A stretch of DNA of 64,000 bases from Bubalus kerabau (GCF_029407905.1 NC_073635.1:34587501-34651500); one strand, 5' to 3'. Counted from the first letter of the stretch, positions 46,059 to 58,060 are shown. The notes: generated by a model not told the origin, from the letters alone. Made by a program: numbers and translations.

Positions 46059-47114
46059 CAATACCAGCCAGCACTTCAGACCAGGCACTGGAGAAATGCT
46101 GGTGAGAAAGTAGTGAGTGAAACAGACCTTGTCCATCCCATCTTGAAGGTCATGTCAGCAGAGAAGACAGACACATACGGGAAGACATGGAATGATGGGG
46201 GTCTGTGGGCACCAGGGGAAACAAGGAAAACCAAGCCAGCCTTCAGCCAGGAGCACCTAAGAGGATCCTGATCTGGGCTCTCGTGGTCCTGCCCCAGCAC
46301 TACTGACCCCTGCGTTGTATTGCAGAACTTCATCATATTATATAATTTCATGATTGACAAAGCTAATAAATCATTCGGTAGTAAAACTCCGGGATGCTGT
46401 ACCTCTCCGTGGGTTATCCAATAATGCACACAGGACATAAAACATATTCAATGACAGCTGTGCAGGAAAGAACTTTTTTAGGAGGCGATCAGGCCCCGAG
46501 GTGACTGTGTAGTCAGGGGTGATGTCCGAGATCCTCCATGTGCCGAGCTCCAGAGCAGATGCGGGTGGGGTGGGGTGGGAGACAACAGAAGGCCCTGGAG
46601 AATGGCCAGTCTCCCTGGATTCCATCCCCACCCCCAGATCTGTGCGGAGACAGAGAGAAGGAAGTGAGACTGGAGCTCTGGGAATAATGTCCCCTGTAGC
46701 CCTGAAGCAAGTCTCAGCCCAGTAAACCGCACAGAGCTCCCCTGACCGTTCAGAGCAGCGTGGGTATGGAGGAGTGTGAGCAGGTAACACAGAATTGGAT
46801 ATCGGGGAAATAGAACATCCTCCCAGGCCAGGGGGCAGGAGAGCCACACCTGGTGAAGATACTACCTCCTTAGTGATGAGAGGATAGGATTCACACTAGA
46901 AATGCATGGTATCGTGTGGGGTTTTCAACCAGTGCCTCACCCCCTTGTGAACCGCCTGCACGTGGAAGAATCATTCCTTTCTAGAAGGAAGTCTGCGTAT
47001 CCAGAGCCTCACGGGAGCCTAGAGGTCACCTAGATACGTGGGATGGAGGGCGGGAAGGCAGACGGCAGAAGCGATGCAACAGCAGCCAGATTTCATCTTC
47101 TCTGGAGAGCTTCA
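46059..47114. other. Unique DNA with a possible L2 trace
   Basis: 46070-46180 loosely follows reversed L2 ('ccaggcactggagaaatgctggtgagaaag', 'gaagacagacac'). Overlapping minus-strand frames of 158 and 123 codons lie at 46371-46849 in GC-rich DNA and are not recognisable. Confidence 0.35.
46563..46579 (+). other. Compact G-quadruplex motif
   Basis: G-runs of 3, 4, 4 and 3 bases are separated by single T residues, the tightest loop arrangement known to form stable parallel quadruplexes. It lies in unique GC-rich DNA. Confidence 0.8.
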
Positions 47115-47550
47115 GTGGACATACCCGAGGACAATAACAGTAATGCCACCGCTGCTACTGCGCAGGCTCTAGAGAAAGCTTGTGCCTGTGCCATGTGCAG
47201 TCTTCATAAGAAGTCTGTGAAGTAGGTATGATTCCCCAGAGTCCTAAGCCATAGGACGGAAGTGCCTCACCCCACTGGCTTCCCAGATGGCCCAGTGGTG
47301 AAGAATCTGCCTGCCAATGCAAGGAGACGTGGGTTTGATCCCTGGGTCAGGAAGATGCCCTGGAGGAGGACATGGCAACCCATTCCAGTATTCATGCCTG
47401 GAGAATCCCGTGGACAGAGCCTGGTGGGCTACAGTCCATGGGGTCGCAAAGAGCCAGACTCAACTGAGCACGGCATGACCTCACCCCACGTGCCCAATTG
47501 CTTCTTTGAGATGGAACCAGGATGTGAACCTTGGTCTGACTCGGTGGTCT
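47115..47550 (+). repeat. MIR remnant split by Bov-tA (probable)
   Basis: Left part: 'gcaggctctagagaaagcttgtgcctgtgcc' and 'tcttcataagaagtctgtgaagtaggtatgattcccc'. Right part after the SINE: 'gatggaaccaggatgtgaaccttggtctgactcggtgg', corresponding to the MIR 3' block. Diverged; supported mainly by the two halves completing each other. Confidence 0.5.
47275..47478 (+). repeat. Bov-tA SINE with perfect TSD
   Basis: Head 'ctggcttcccagatggccc', junction 'gatgccctggaggagg' and Bov-A unit ending 'gactcaactgagcacggca'. A perfect 10-bp duplication (cctcacccca) lies at 47265-47274 and 47479-47488. Confidence 0.95.
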
Positions 47551-49044
47551 GGAGCTCATCCCCGTGCACCTGAGCAGGCACCGTGGTGGGTCAGGTTTAT
47601 GTCCAAGATGGCATCCTTGCTGCTGACATGTTTTGTTACCCTGTGTGTGACAGCAGGAGTGAGGAGGAGGTTCTTGGCATCATCACTCACTTTGCCATCT
47701 TTCCAGAAGACTGTTGGCTCTGTTTTTGTGTTGGCAAAAGTTTTAACACTGTGAGGCTTTAAAGAATTTTTGAGCAAAAGGGTCGTCTCTGTGCTCACTT
47801 TATTAACAGCTGTCCCTGGGGCTCCGGTAGCCAGAGGACTTAAAGAAATGAGGATCTGCAGCTGGTTGCAGCATGTTATTGATGATTTTGTTGGCAGAGT
47901 TAGTTGGCAACATGTGCCTGCTATATTAATGATTCAACTCATATGTCCTTTTCTCATTTTGTTTATAGAAAATAAAAGAAGTATGCATATCCAATCAAGG
48001 ATACTAAGAGTGAACTGCAGAAACTAAAGTTGAACACAGAAGTATGTGAGGGAAAAAGTTACTCTTTGTCACATGGTAAATGTTTTCTCAGAATCACAAG
48101 CAGCAGCCGTGACTAACCCTAGAAAAATAACAAAACAAAACATCTAGAGTCACTGATGCAAATTTATTTTTTTTAAAGTCCCTGAACCACTGTCAAAAAC
48201 CATTGTCCCTGTTTAAGCAAGTACCCTTTTTCAGAACTATTCTGGATTGAGATGGTCTTAGAATCTTCATGCCTGGATAAATTGAATGAAGCCTTAGAAA
48301 GATAGTGGATAAGATGGAGGGAGACGCAGAATGGGAATCGATGACCGAGCCTGTGCGTGGCCTGGCACACCGTGATGGGTGCTCAGACCGGCCCCCTCGC
48401 TGGTCCAGCTCCGCCATGGGTGCCCCTGGGGCAGACGTCAGCTGCCCTGTTACGTCAGGGCTCCTGTGGTGTCCCCACTCGGTTGACAAACAGACGTCAT
48501 CACAGGGTCGTGTAGACCGTGCCCCGCCCCCCGAACCTCCCACTCCTGCACAGTTCAGTCCACTGCTTCTGGCTCCCGTTCCCGAGCTTCTGTTAAAACC
48601 ACCTGCTGGAATGTTACCAGGGGTCTGTGTGTGAAACCAGAGACCCTTCTTTCTCCCTCTCCACACCCCTCTGTGCCATGATGCTCTTGGCAGCTCAGAA
48701 GTCTTCTCCCCTGGCCTCGCTTTGGTCCAGGTTCTTCTCCAGCCTTCGATGCCCCCTCCTCAGTGTCTGTCACTGGCTCTTTTTCTTTCACCATCTTCTT
48801 TAAGCGTCACCCAAGCTTTCATCCTTGACTGTCTCATCCATCGCTAAACCCGACGCACAAATGGCTCCCCAGTTCCCACGTCCAAACCAAACCATCTCCC
48901 AAATTCCAGACTTGGTTTAGCCTGGAAACTGAAAACTCAGCCTTTTTCTTTTTTTACTACCAATTGTAAAGCATTTTTTATATTCTCAAATGGTTTCTTT
49001 CTTTAAAAAATATATCCTATTCTTATTTCATGGCTACAGTATCT
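47551..49044. other. Unique DNA, GC-rich 48.3-48.8 kb
   Basis: Overlapping frames on both strands near 48193-48794 (157 codons minus, 109 codons plus) lack recognisable content. No repeat seen before the L1 at the right edge. Confidence 0.4.
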
Positions 49045-49815
49045 TCTTTCTTTTTTTTTAAATTGATAGTTGATTTACAATATTGTGTTAATTTCTGCTG
49101 TACAGCAAGGTGACTCAATTACACACATATATATTGTTTTTCAAATTCTTTTCCATGATGCTTTATCACAGGATATTGAATACAGTTCCCTGTGCTGCAC
49201 AGTAGGACCTTGTGGTTTATCCATCCCGTATATAACAGCTTTCGTCTGCTAATCTCAAACTCCCAGTCCATCCCTCCCCCACCCCACCCGCCTTGGCAAC
49301 CGCAAATGTGTTCTCTGTGCCTGTGAGTCTGCTTTTGTTGCACAGATAGGTTCATTTGTCATATTTTAGATTCTACAGGCAAGTGGTTTCGTATGGTATT
49401 TGTCTTTCTCTTTCTGATGTTCTTCATTTCACAGTAGGATGATCTCTAAGTGCATCCATGTTGCTACAAATGGCATTTTGTTTTTTATGACCGAGAGTAT
49501 TTCACTGTACTCCTGCACCACGTCTTCTTTATCCATTCCTCTGTCAATGGGCGTTGAGGTTGTCTCCATGTCTTGGCTATCGGGAATGATGCTGCTGTGA
49601 ACACTGGGGTTCATGTATCTTTTTGGATTAGAGTTTTGCCTGGCTACATGCCCAGAAGTGGAATTGCTGGCTCACAAACTAAATAGCTGTGCATTTAGTT
49701 TTCTGAGGAGCCTCCATACGGTTCTCCATTGTGGCTGCACCATTGTCTGGACGCACACATTCTGTTTATCCAGTCAGCCATCAGTGGACGTCTAGGTTGC
49801 TTCCACCTTCTAGCT
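49045..49815 (-). repeat. L1 3' UTR, reverse
   Basis: Long reversed artiodactyl-type L1 3' region: 'aaattgatagttgatttac', 'gctgtacagcaaggtgac', 'acagttccctgtgctgcac', 'ctcccagtccatccctccccc', 'tgcatccatgttgctac' and 'gcctccatacggttctcc'. It ends near 49815 where the MIR-like sequence starts. No open frame; no visible duplication. Confidence 0.85.
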
Positions 49816-49849
49816 ACTGTGAACGTGGTGTATATACTAATATTTTAAT

Positions 49850-50010
49850 ACTAAAAATAATGACTATCCCTTATACAGCACTGTCTATGTAAGATACTGC
49901 ATACTGCTTATATGTCATATATGAATCCCTTTAAACCTGGCAGCCAGCCTATGAGTTGGGCACTATTATTATCCATATTGTACCAGCGGGAACTGCACAG
50001 TGCATCGTCT
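49850..50010 (+). repeat. MIR SINE remnant
   Basis: 'actatcccttatacagcactgtctatgtaag' and 'atgaatccctttaaacctggcagccagcctatgagttgggcactattattatccatattgtacc' follow the MIR 5' and core regions. The later 'agaggctcagag' block is lost. Confidence 0.6.
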
Positions 50011-50942
50011 ATAGCGTTATACGATAGCAACCAGGACAGAGAGGATGTGTCGCCGATGCTCGTCTGGGAATATCACTGGTGCATTATAATGGAAGGTCTT
50101 TTGTGATGTGTGAAATGTGTTTTATATATAAATGAGCACAGTGAGATGTGTTGTGGTAATACTTCTTTTCATCTGGAAAGAGTTGAGTATGAACATGAGG
50201 CTCCACTTCTGATTTATTGCAGTGTTCAGTCCCAGGTTTTACCTTTATTCTTGAGGTGCTTGGTTTTGCTTTCAGTGTAATAGACCTCTGTTCTGAGCTT
50301 GGTGTGCAGACATGTACCGATAGTTCATGTTGAGGTTCTGCAGGTAATCATGCTATTCAGCACCCATGCTGTGTTGCATTAAGTAAGTAATAAAAACCAT
50401 GTATGGAGGGAAAGAAGCCTCATGAGTGTAAGGGAACTTGGTCCTGGCTGCTTGAATCTGGCAACGGAACTGAGGTTCAAGTGCCCCAGCCTGGCTGTGA
50501 GTTGAGATCCTCCGGTCTGCTGCCTCTGACTCTGAACGCACTGCCGCGGGCAATGGTCCATTCCTCGGAGCGTCACGGTGACCGTTGCTCTGTGGGCTGC
50601 TCCTGATTTGGGATGCATCGCTCTGACCTCTGTCTGACAGCTGATTGCTTCTTGCCATTTACACCTGAGTTTAAGGCCTTTCCTGACTGTGAGGTTATTC
50701 TTCATCACTGCCCCTGTATTAAATCCTTGCCTAGACCTTTTTACTCCCTACCTTTTTACCATTCTTCAACTTTCTGTTCACCACCAGTCTCCTGATTAAA
50801 TGTAAGCTCCATGAAAGGATAAGCCTGTGCTTGTTTCCTACTGTTTACACCCGAGCACTAGGACTTTGATTAGAAAATTGTAGGTGCAGAGTCACAAAAT
50901 AGAAGACAACAAATGGACCATAAGTGGATCTCTGGCAACTTA
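50011..50942. other. Unique DNA, nothing recognised
   Basis: Overlapping minus-strand frames of 101 and 109 codons (50353-50708) are unrecognised. An L2-like 'gattaaatgtaagctccatgaaagg' string near 50792-50818 suggests a small old LINE remnant. Confidence 0.35.
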
Positions 50943-50949
50943 GAATCTT

Positions 50950-51211
50950 GCTGCTGCTGCTAAGTCACTTCAGTCGTGTCCGACTCTGTGTGACCCCATA
51001 GACAGCAGCCCACCAGGCTCCCCCGTCCCTGGGATTCTCCAGGCAAGAACACTGGAGTGGGTTGCCATTTCCTTCTCCAGTGCATGAAAGAGAAAAGTGA
51101 CAGTGAAGTCGCTCGGTCGTGTCTGACTCTTCACGACCCCATGGACTGCAGCCTACCAGGCTCCTCCATCCATGGATTTTCCAGGCAAGAATACTGGAGT
51201 GGGGTGCCATT
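50950..51211 (-). repeat. BOV-A2 SINE, reverse
   Basis: Begins with the reversed tail 'gctgctgctgctaagtcac', contains both reversed Bov-A units with the linker 'gcatgaaagagaaaagtgacagtgaag', and ends 'ggggtgccatt'. A 7-bp duplication (gaatctt) is seen at 50943-50949 and 51212-51218. Confidence 0.94.
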
Positions 51212-51218
51212 GAATCTT

Positions 51219-52718
51219 ACAATAACATAATTGAAAGGAAAACAAATGTTAATAAAGGAGAACTCTTCCCATTGAGCCAGTTTAAACTCAATTCTAAATT
51301 GAGGCTAAATCAACTCAAGAGTTAAGTATAATGGCTAAAATATTCTCCAGTTTCTAATGACCGCATAATATTCTGATACCAGCGTTTGCTGATCAGATTA
51401 GCTGTGATGCTGGCATCGTTTCTACTTTATGGAATTGGAAAAGTCATGACAAAGTTGTTTATCCAGCTTTGTAAAAGTTAAGTATTTAGTTCAAAGAAAC
51501 ATGGAGACTGTCTGTAATTTCAGCAGGAGTTGAAATGAGTGAAGGTTTTCATCTCGCCTGCAGGAGGTTTCCTGGAGCGGAGCCTCTCGGCTCTGCCGCT
51601 GATCCCGGGGCTGCTCCGGGTCTCACAGGTCACTGCCGGATGGGAAGGGAAGCAGGTCGTCACAGTCATTTACCACCTTTCTTTCTCCCTTAATTGGCAT
51701 TCTCTCCCTGAGAAAGAGAAGTTTTCCCTGCGGAGGAAAGACTTTATATTGAAAAATTAGGGTCGGAAATAGACTAGAATAGAAAAAAGTACCTAAAACT
51801 AAGAAATAATATGGCAGCAAACACTACATTTACTCTAAGCCCTCCTGACCCTGTCTAGCTGTCCAAACAAAGCTGACCATGAGCTTTTTCTGTCTCATAC
51901 AAACGTGTTTTTCTATGTGTAAAATAGAGCAAATGTTTACTCTGGAATTCATTAAGATAATAAGCACCACTGATGTACGTTTTTCTTTCTGGAAAGTTCT
52001 CAGAGATCCCCAAGTACAAGAGCAGAATCCTAGAATGTTATGTGTTTTGGTGATTTGTGAACTGGCACAGACGTGGTGTGTAACTGAACTGTAGTTAACG
52101 CAGCGAGGTAGAAAATTAGGATCCCAATACATTAACAATTAGGGTTTTATGCTATAAGTCAGGGCTAGGAATCCAGGTGTTCTATCAATAGCGGTTTTGG
52201 TATCACGTTTTGGTGTTTTGGTATCACGCCCAGAACAGAAACATAAAGAGTTGGCAATGAACACAGTGCGAAGCTTGCCTGCTTCACAGGCGAGGAGTAG
52301 GTCCGTCCCATTGGGAAGAATCTGTCCCATTTTCCTCATAAAAGTTTCATGAAATACAATGGCCACACTGATTATAAACTGTGCAGACCAAACTTCTCCT
52401 GGGCAGAGTGACCATCTCGGGCCATGTGGGTGCTCCATCCCTGAGCAATAGGTGCAAGCCAGTTACATCCAGGTCTGCAGTTGGGCCAGGATGGGGGAGG
52501 TGGGTGTTCCAAAGAAAAGCTGAGTTTATGGATGTTATGTTTTTGTGTCTTTTTCTTTTTGTGTCTTTATTCTTGCCTTGTCTTACAACATCATTGTAAT
52601 ATTCTTGTCTTACAATATCATTTGTGCAAAAGGTGAAACAAAGCTCTTTGTTAATAGAGAATATGTATATATATATAAACAAACCTCAGTTAGTCTCTTC
52701 CATCAAGAAGCTTCCATA
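51219..52718. other. Unique DNA, nothing recognised
   Basis: AT-rich in part, with a short (TA)n run at about 52662-52677 and a near-duplicated 'ttttggtatcacg' string at 52195-52226. Frames up to 111 codons are not recognisable. Confidence 0.4.
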
Positions 52719-52846
52719 AGGAGAAGGAAATGGCAACCCACTCTAATATTCTTACTGGAAAAATCCCATGGACAGAGGAGCCTGTTGGGCTATAGTTTAT
52801 GGGGTCACAAAAGAATTGGACATGACTGAGTGAGTAAACAACAAAC
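52719..52846 (+). repeat. Bov-A monomer (partial SINE)
   Basis: A single Bov-A unit: 'ggagaaggaaatggcaaccc', 'ccatggacagaggagcctg', ending 'catgactgagtgagtaaacaac'. No tRNA-like head and no second unit, so it is either a 5'-truncated Bov-tA or half of a dimer. It lies just upstream of the long BovB. Confidence 0.88.
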
Positions 52847-53193
52847 AATGCATCAATTAGAACTCCCTTATGTGGGGAAGACTTTTTGAATAAAGTCCTT
52901 CTCCATCAGAGGGCAGACAGACTGAAAACCACAATCACAGAAAACTAACCAATCTGATCACATGGATCACAGCCTTGTCTAATTCAATGAAACTATGAGC
53001 CATGCCGTGTAAGGCCACCATCAACATTTTAGGAATCAGTGAATTAAAATGGACTGAAATTGGTGAATTTAACTCAGATGACCATTGTATCTATTACTAT
53101 GGGCAAGAATCCCTTAGAAGAAATGGAATAGCCATCATAGTCAACAAAAGAGTTCAAAATGAAGTATTTGGATGAAATCTCGAAAATGACAGA

Positions 53194-53391
53194 ATGATCT
53201 CTGTTCGTTTCCAAGACAAACCATTCAGTATCACAGTAATCCAAGTCTATGCCCTGACCTGCAATGCTGAAGAAGCTGAAGTTGAAGGGCTCTATGAAAA
53301 CTTACAAGACCTTCTAGAACTAACACCCAAAAAAGATGTCCTTTTCATTATAGGGGACTGGAATGCAAAAGTCAAGAAATACCTGGAGTAA
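53194..53391 (+). pseudogene. BovB AP-like endonuclease domain fragment
   Basis: A 65-codon open segment carries two landmarks of the apurinic-endonuclease fold of non-LTR retrotransposons: 'IQVYA' (residues 16-20) and 'GDWNAK' (residues 54-59), whose Asp and Asn are active-site residues in this family. A few bases after GDWNAK appear missing relative to the family and the frame closes at 53391. The downstream 'GSDHE' motif of the same domain is encoded near 53620-53640 in another segment. Nicking activity is not possible from this copy. Confidence 0.85.
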
Positions 53392-53663
53392 CAGGCAAAT
53401 TTGGCCTTGGAGTACAGAATGAGACTGGGCAAAGGCTAATAGAGTTTTACCAAAAGAACACACTGGTCATAGCAAACACCCTCTTCCAACAACACAAGCA
53501 AAGATTCTACACATGGCCATCAGCAGATGTTTGATACCAAAATCAGATTGATTATATTCTTTGCAGCCAAAGATAGAGAATCTCTATACAGTCAGCAAAA
53601 ACAAGACCAGGAGCTGACTGTGGCTCAGATCATGAACTCCTTATTGCCAAATTCAGACTGAAA

Positions 53664-54551
53664 TTGAAGAAAGTAGGGAAAACCACTGGACCATTCAGGT
53701 ATGACCTAAATCAAATCCCTTATGATTATACAGTGGAAGTGAAAAATAGATTTAAGGGACTAGATCTGACAGACAGAGTGCCTGAAGAACTATGGACAGA
53801 GGTTCAGAACATTGTACAGGAGGCAAGGATCAAGACCATCCCCAAGAAAAAGAAATGCAAAAAAGCAAAATGGCTGTCTGAGGAAGCCTTACAAACAGCT
53901 GTGAAAAGAAGAGAAGTGAAAATCAAAGGAGAAAAGGAAAGATATACCCATTTGAATGCAGAGTTCCAAAGACTAGCAAGGAGAGATAAGAAAGCCTTCC
54001 TCAGTGATCAGTGCAAAGAAACAGAAGAAAACAATAGAATGGGAAAGACTAGAGATCTCTTCAAGAAAATTAGAGATACCAAGGGAACATTTCTTGCAAA
54101 GCTGGGCACAATAAAGGACAGAAATGGTATGGACCTAACAGAAGCAGAAGATATTAAGAAGAGGTGGCAAGAATACGCAGAAGAACTATGCAAAAAAGAT
54201 CTTCATGACCCAGATAATCACAATGGTGTGATCACTTACCTAGAGCCAGACATCTTGGAATGTGAAGTCAAGTGGGACTTGGGAAGCATTACTCTGAGCA
54301 AAGCTAGTGGAGGTGATGGAATTCCAGTGGAGCTATTTCAAATCCTGAAAGATGATGCTGTGAAAGTGCTGCACTCAATATGCCAGCAAATCTGGAAAAC
54401 TCAGCAGTGGCCACAGGACTGGGAAAGGTCAGATTTCATTCCAATCCCAAAGAAAGGCAATGCCAAAGAATGCTCAAACTACCGTACAATTGCACTCATC
54501 TCACATGCTAGTAAAGTAATGCTCAAAATTCTCCAAGCCAGGCTTCAATAG
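53664..54551 (+). pseudogene. BovB ORF2 linker and RT N-terminal region
   Basis: The longest open frame in the window, 295 codons. It encodes the lysine-rich linker between endonuclease and reverse transcriptase and the first RT blocks, with 'SGGDGIPVELFQ' (about residues 215-226) and 'FIPIPKKGNAKECSNYRTIA' near the C-terminus. It ends at a TAG at 54549-54551; translation would resume in the same frame at once, so the stop is a point-mutation type. The first Met is internal to ORF2 and is not a real start. Confidence 0.92.
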
Positions 54552-54554
54552 TAC

Positions 54555-54917
54555 ATGAACTGTGAACTTCCAGATGTTCAAGCTGGTTTTAGAAAAGGCA
54601 GAGGAACCAGAGATCAAATTGCCAACATCCGTTGGATCATTGAAAAAGCAAGAGTTCCAGAAAAAAACATCTATTTCTGCTTTATTGACTATGCCAAAGC
54701 CTTTGACTGTGTGGATTACAACAAACTGTGGGAAATTGTTAAAGAGATGGGAATACCAGACCACATGACCTGCCTCTTGAGAAATCTGTATGCAGGTCAG
54801 GAAGCAACAGTTAGAACTGGACATGAAACAACAGACTGTTTTCAAATCGGAAAAGGAGTTCATCAAGGCTATATATTGTCACCCTACTTATTAACTTATA
54901 TGCAGAGTACATTATGA
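54555..54917 (+). pseudogene. BovB reverse transcriptase palm segment
   Basis: In frame with the preceding segment across one stop codon. It contains 'AGFRKGRGTRDQ' (residues 10-21) and palm motif A 'CFIDYAKAFDCVD' (residues 42-54) with the catalytic Asp at residue 45. It loses frame near 54885-54895, where a T appears missing in the 'cctacttattaactta' stretch. Confidence 0.92.
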
Positions 54918-55387
54918 GAAATGCTAGGCTGGATGAAGCACAAGCTGGAATCAAGATCACTGGGAGAAATATCAATAACCTCAGATATGCAGATGACACC
55001 ACCCTTATAGCAGAAAGTGAAGAAGAACTAAAGAGCCTCTTGATGAAAGTGAAAGAGGAGAGTGAAAAAGTTGGCTTAAAGCTCGGCATTCAGAAAACTA
55101 AGATCATGGTGTCTGGTCCCATCCTTTTATGGCAAATAGATGGGGAAACAGTGAAAACAGTGACAGACTTTATTTGGGGGGACTCCAAAATCACTGCAGA
55201 TGGTGACTGCAGTCATGAAATTAAAAGATGCTTGCTCCTTGGAAGGAAAGTTATGACCAACCTAGACAGCATATTAAAAAGCAGAGACATTACTTTGCCA
55301 ACAAAGGTCTTTCTAGTCAAAACTATGGTTTTTCCAGTAGTCAAGTATAGATATGAGAGTTGGACTATAAAGAAGTCTGAGCTCTGA
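54914..55387 (+). pseudogene. BovB RT YADD segment and C-terminus
   Basis: Shifted frame relative to the preceding segment. The catalytic YADD box is at residues 25-28 (54986-54997), followed by 'ESEEELKSLLMKVKEESE' and the thumb and connection-like region. It ends at a premature TGA (55385-55387) inside the C-terminal region that remains open in the copy at 34161-34682. Confidence 0.93.
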
Positions 55388-55768
55388 AGAATTGATGCTT
55401 TTGAACTGTGATGTTGGAGAAGACCCTTGAGAGTCCCTTGGACTGCAAGGAGATCCAATCAGTCTATCCTAAAGGAAATCAGTCCTGAATATTCATTGGA
55501 AGGACTGATGCTGAAGCCTAGACTCCAATACTTAGGCCACCGGATGGGAAGAACTGACATGTAAAAGGACTCTGATGCTGGGAAAGATTGAAGGCGGGAG
55601 GTGAAGGGGACGACAGAGGATGAGATGGTTGGATGGCATCACCGACTCAAATGGACATGAGTTTGAGTAGACTCTGGGAGTTGGCGATGGACAGAGAGGC
55701 CTGGCATGCTGCAGTCCATGGAGTCACAAAGAGTCGGACATGACTGAGTGACTGAACTGAACTTTTAA

Positions 55769-57134
55769 ACAAACCAGCAGAACCTGGGGCTTTATAACTG
55801 AAGGTCATATATGGTCTTGTGACCCTGGTTGCTCACAGTTTGGGGTGATGCTGCAGTGAGTGTAAAAGCAAGAACTAAGGGATGACTAAGTGGGACAGGA
55901 GTTGACAGTTGACTAAGAACTAGGGATGACTCAGTGGGACAGGAGTTGGGGGAACGGTTACAGAGGGAAGAATTCTGTTCATCAAAAATCGGAAAATCCA
56001 GGAGGTCACGCTTCATCAAAGGGAAGTTGCTTCCGCCCAGAAGGGGAATAGATGTCAAATGGAAGGCAGGCTGAGTGCAGAGTTCAAGTGCAGTCCCCCT
56101 GATGTGTAGACCAGACCCCTCTGGTTCTCAAGGACTAGCTGCCTGGTGGGCCATCAAGGCGGTGACCACCGTTAACCTCACTCTGCTCTTAAGAACGATT
56201 AGCTTTCCAGTTATAAAACAGCAAACTCTTTCCCTTTAATTCAGACATTGTTGAGGGGACCCTGGGTTCCTTGTCAAGCCACAGTTTTCACCATGGCTGT
56301 TTTCTGTTAAAGTACCATCCCTTGTGGATAAAGTGGAATTATGTCGAGGAAGAACACAATGTCATTACAGTTGAACTTAATAACAGAAAGTGGATTTTTC
56401 CAGTGGGTAGGCACTGCCCCAAAGTTCTTTGGAACTTGAAATGACTTTTCCCACAGGAAGTAGAAATAAGAATTAGGATCCCAGTTCCAGTCCACAAGAG
56501 CCGGTTTAATTTACGATAGAGCTGGACCATAGTTACAGGGACCAAATTTTCTGAGCCCAAACTGGGACTCTTGATTTGACAAGTAAGCATGTTCTTACTG
56601 AAACAAAAGAAGACAATGTGGAAAGTGGATTTGCATTGCGAGGCCCAGGATGTACTGTGTCATCGGATTTCAAATGCTCTGCTGTTTCTCCAGCAAAGTG
56701 CAGTGCCCACTCCAATATGGGGGATCAGGACTGCAGCCCTCCCCGCCCCACTCACCCTCAGCTTGAGGCCTCAGGAGGTGGCCCCACTGCTGTGTGGCCA
56801 CTGATCCAGGGCCATCACTCTCTAACCCCTCAGTTGCTCCCACAGTCCCCCTGCCACAGGGCTAGGCCCACTGCAGGCTCAGGGAGAATCCCAACCTTGA
56901 CCCAACGACCTCTAGGGCTTGGCTCCGTGTCCCCAACCACCTTGCCCGCCCCCTCCTAACTGCAAGCTGCTCCTAGCCGCTGTCAGTTTTGGTGGTGCTT
57001 CCTGGTCCCATCACCTTGTCCCGGGGCTTAGACTGGGTTTGGGCCCTTATGGCCACAACCGTGCTGGCTGCCTGCCCACCTGGACCCCGGCTTGCTGCCG
57101 CTCTCACTGTCCACACCAACCCATCTGCAGACAC
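55769..57134. other. Unique DNA with a tandem duplication; GC-rich right end
   Basis: Holds the 45-bp tandem duplication listed separately. The right part (about 56.65-57.13 kb) is GC-rich and has overlapping frames of 116-127 codons without recognisable content. It forms the target region of the RPL30 retrocopy. Confidence 0.4.
55870..55950. repeat. Two-copy tandem duplication, period about 45
   Basis: The unit starting 'aagaactaagggatgac' at 55870 recurs at 55915 as 'aagaactagggatgac', and both run into 'agtgggacaggagttg'. The copies differ by one indel and one substitution. A local slippage or duplication event. Confidence 0.88.
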
Positions 57135-57149
57135 CAAAACTCTCGGCCC
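57135..57149. repeat. Left target-site duplication of RPL30 retrocopy
   Basis: The string caaaactctcggccc is repeated exactly at 57665-57679 after the A-rich tail. The AAAA start is compatible with L1 endonuclease cleavage at a CC/AAAA variant of its preferred site. Confidence 0.95.
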
Positions 57150-57664
<515 letters not shown>

Positions 57665-57679
57665 CAAAACTCTCGGCCC
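57665..57679. repeat. Right target-site duplication of RPL30 retrocopy
   Basis: Exact copy of 57135-57149. Sequence to its right continues the pre-insertion locus. Confidence 0.95.
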
Positions 57680-57849
57680 AGAGGCTTGGTGCTGCCAGCA
57701 CCTCAGCCAACAGGGTCCTGAGAGCAAGGACTTTGGACCAACACACCTCAGTCTGAGGTCTTATCAGCCTTTATGATCTGTGGGGGCTTAAACCAACTGA
57801 CGGAAATTTCTGAGCCCCAGTTTCCTTCTGTTTGAAACAGGGATGTTGA

Positions 57850-58060
57850 TAATAATAGCTGTGATATTCTTCATGTTTACTATGTGAGAAGTATCATTGC
57901 GAGAACTCTGTGTTCACTCACTCATGCCTCACAGTCCCGGTCTGAAGTAAGTGCTGTTATGACCCGGTTTTACAAACGAGGAAAGGAAACCAGCACTTTG
58001 GTGATTTGCCTAGATAATCACTTCCGGTAAGTGATGCAGCCAAGACTCTAGCCCAGTGCA
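57850..58060 (+). repeat. MIR SINE remnant
   Basis: Reads through the MIR order: 'tactatgtgagaagtatcattgcgagaac', 'tcactcatgcctcacagtcccg', 'gtgctgttatgacccggttttacaaacgaggaaag' and 'aagtgatgcagccaagactctagccc'. Nearly complete though diverged. Confidence 0.7.

Larger units (their letters stand above)
52893..55768 (+). repeat. BovB LINE, near full span, inactive
   Basis: Longest BovB copy in the window. From the 5' side: untranslated-type sequence ('agtccttctccatcagaggg', 'gagccatgccgtgtaaggcc'), a jump near 53019 where several hundred bases of the family's 5' region appear deleted, then endonuclease, reverse transcriptase and C-terminal regions, and a tail ending 'gtgactgaactgaact'. It lacks the extreme 5' end. 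Four open segments in two frames replace the single long ORF2. BovB (RTE clade) is the autonomous partner of Bov-tA and BOV-A2. Confidence 0.95.

Noticed and set aside
54501..54866. Minus-strand 121-codon frame
   Set aside because: Antisense shadow of the BovB reverse transcriptase region.
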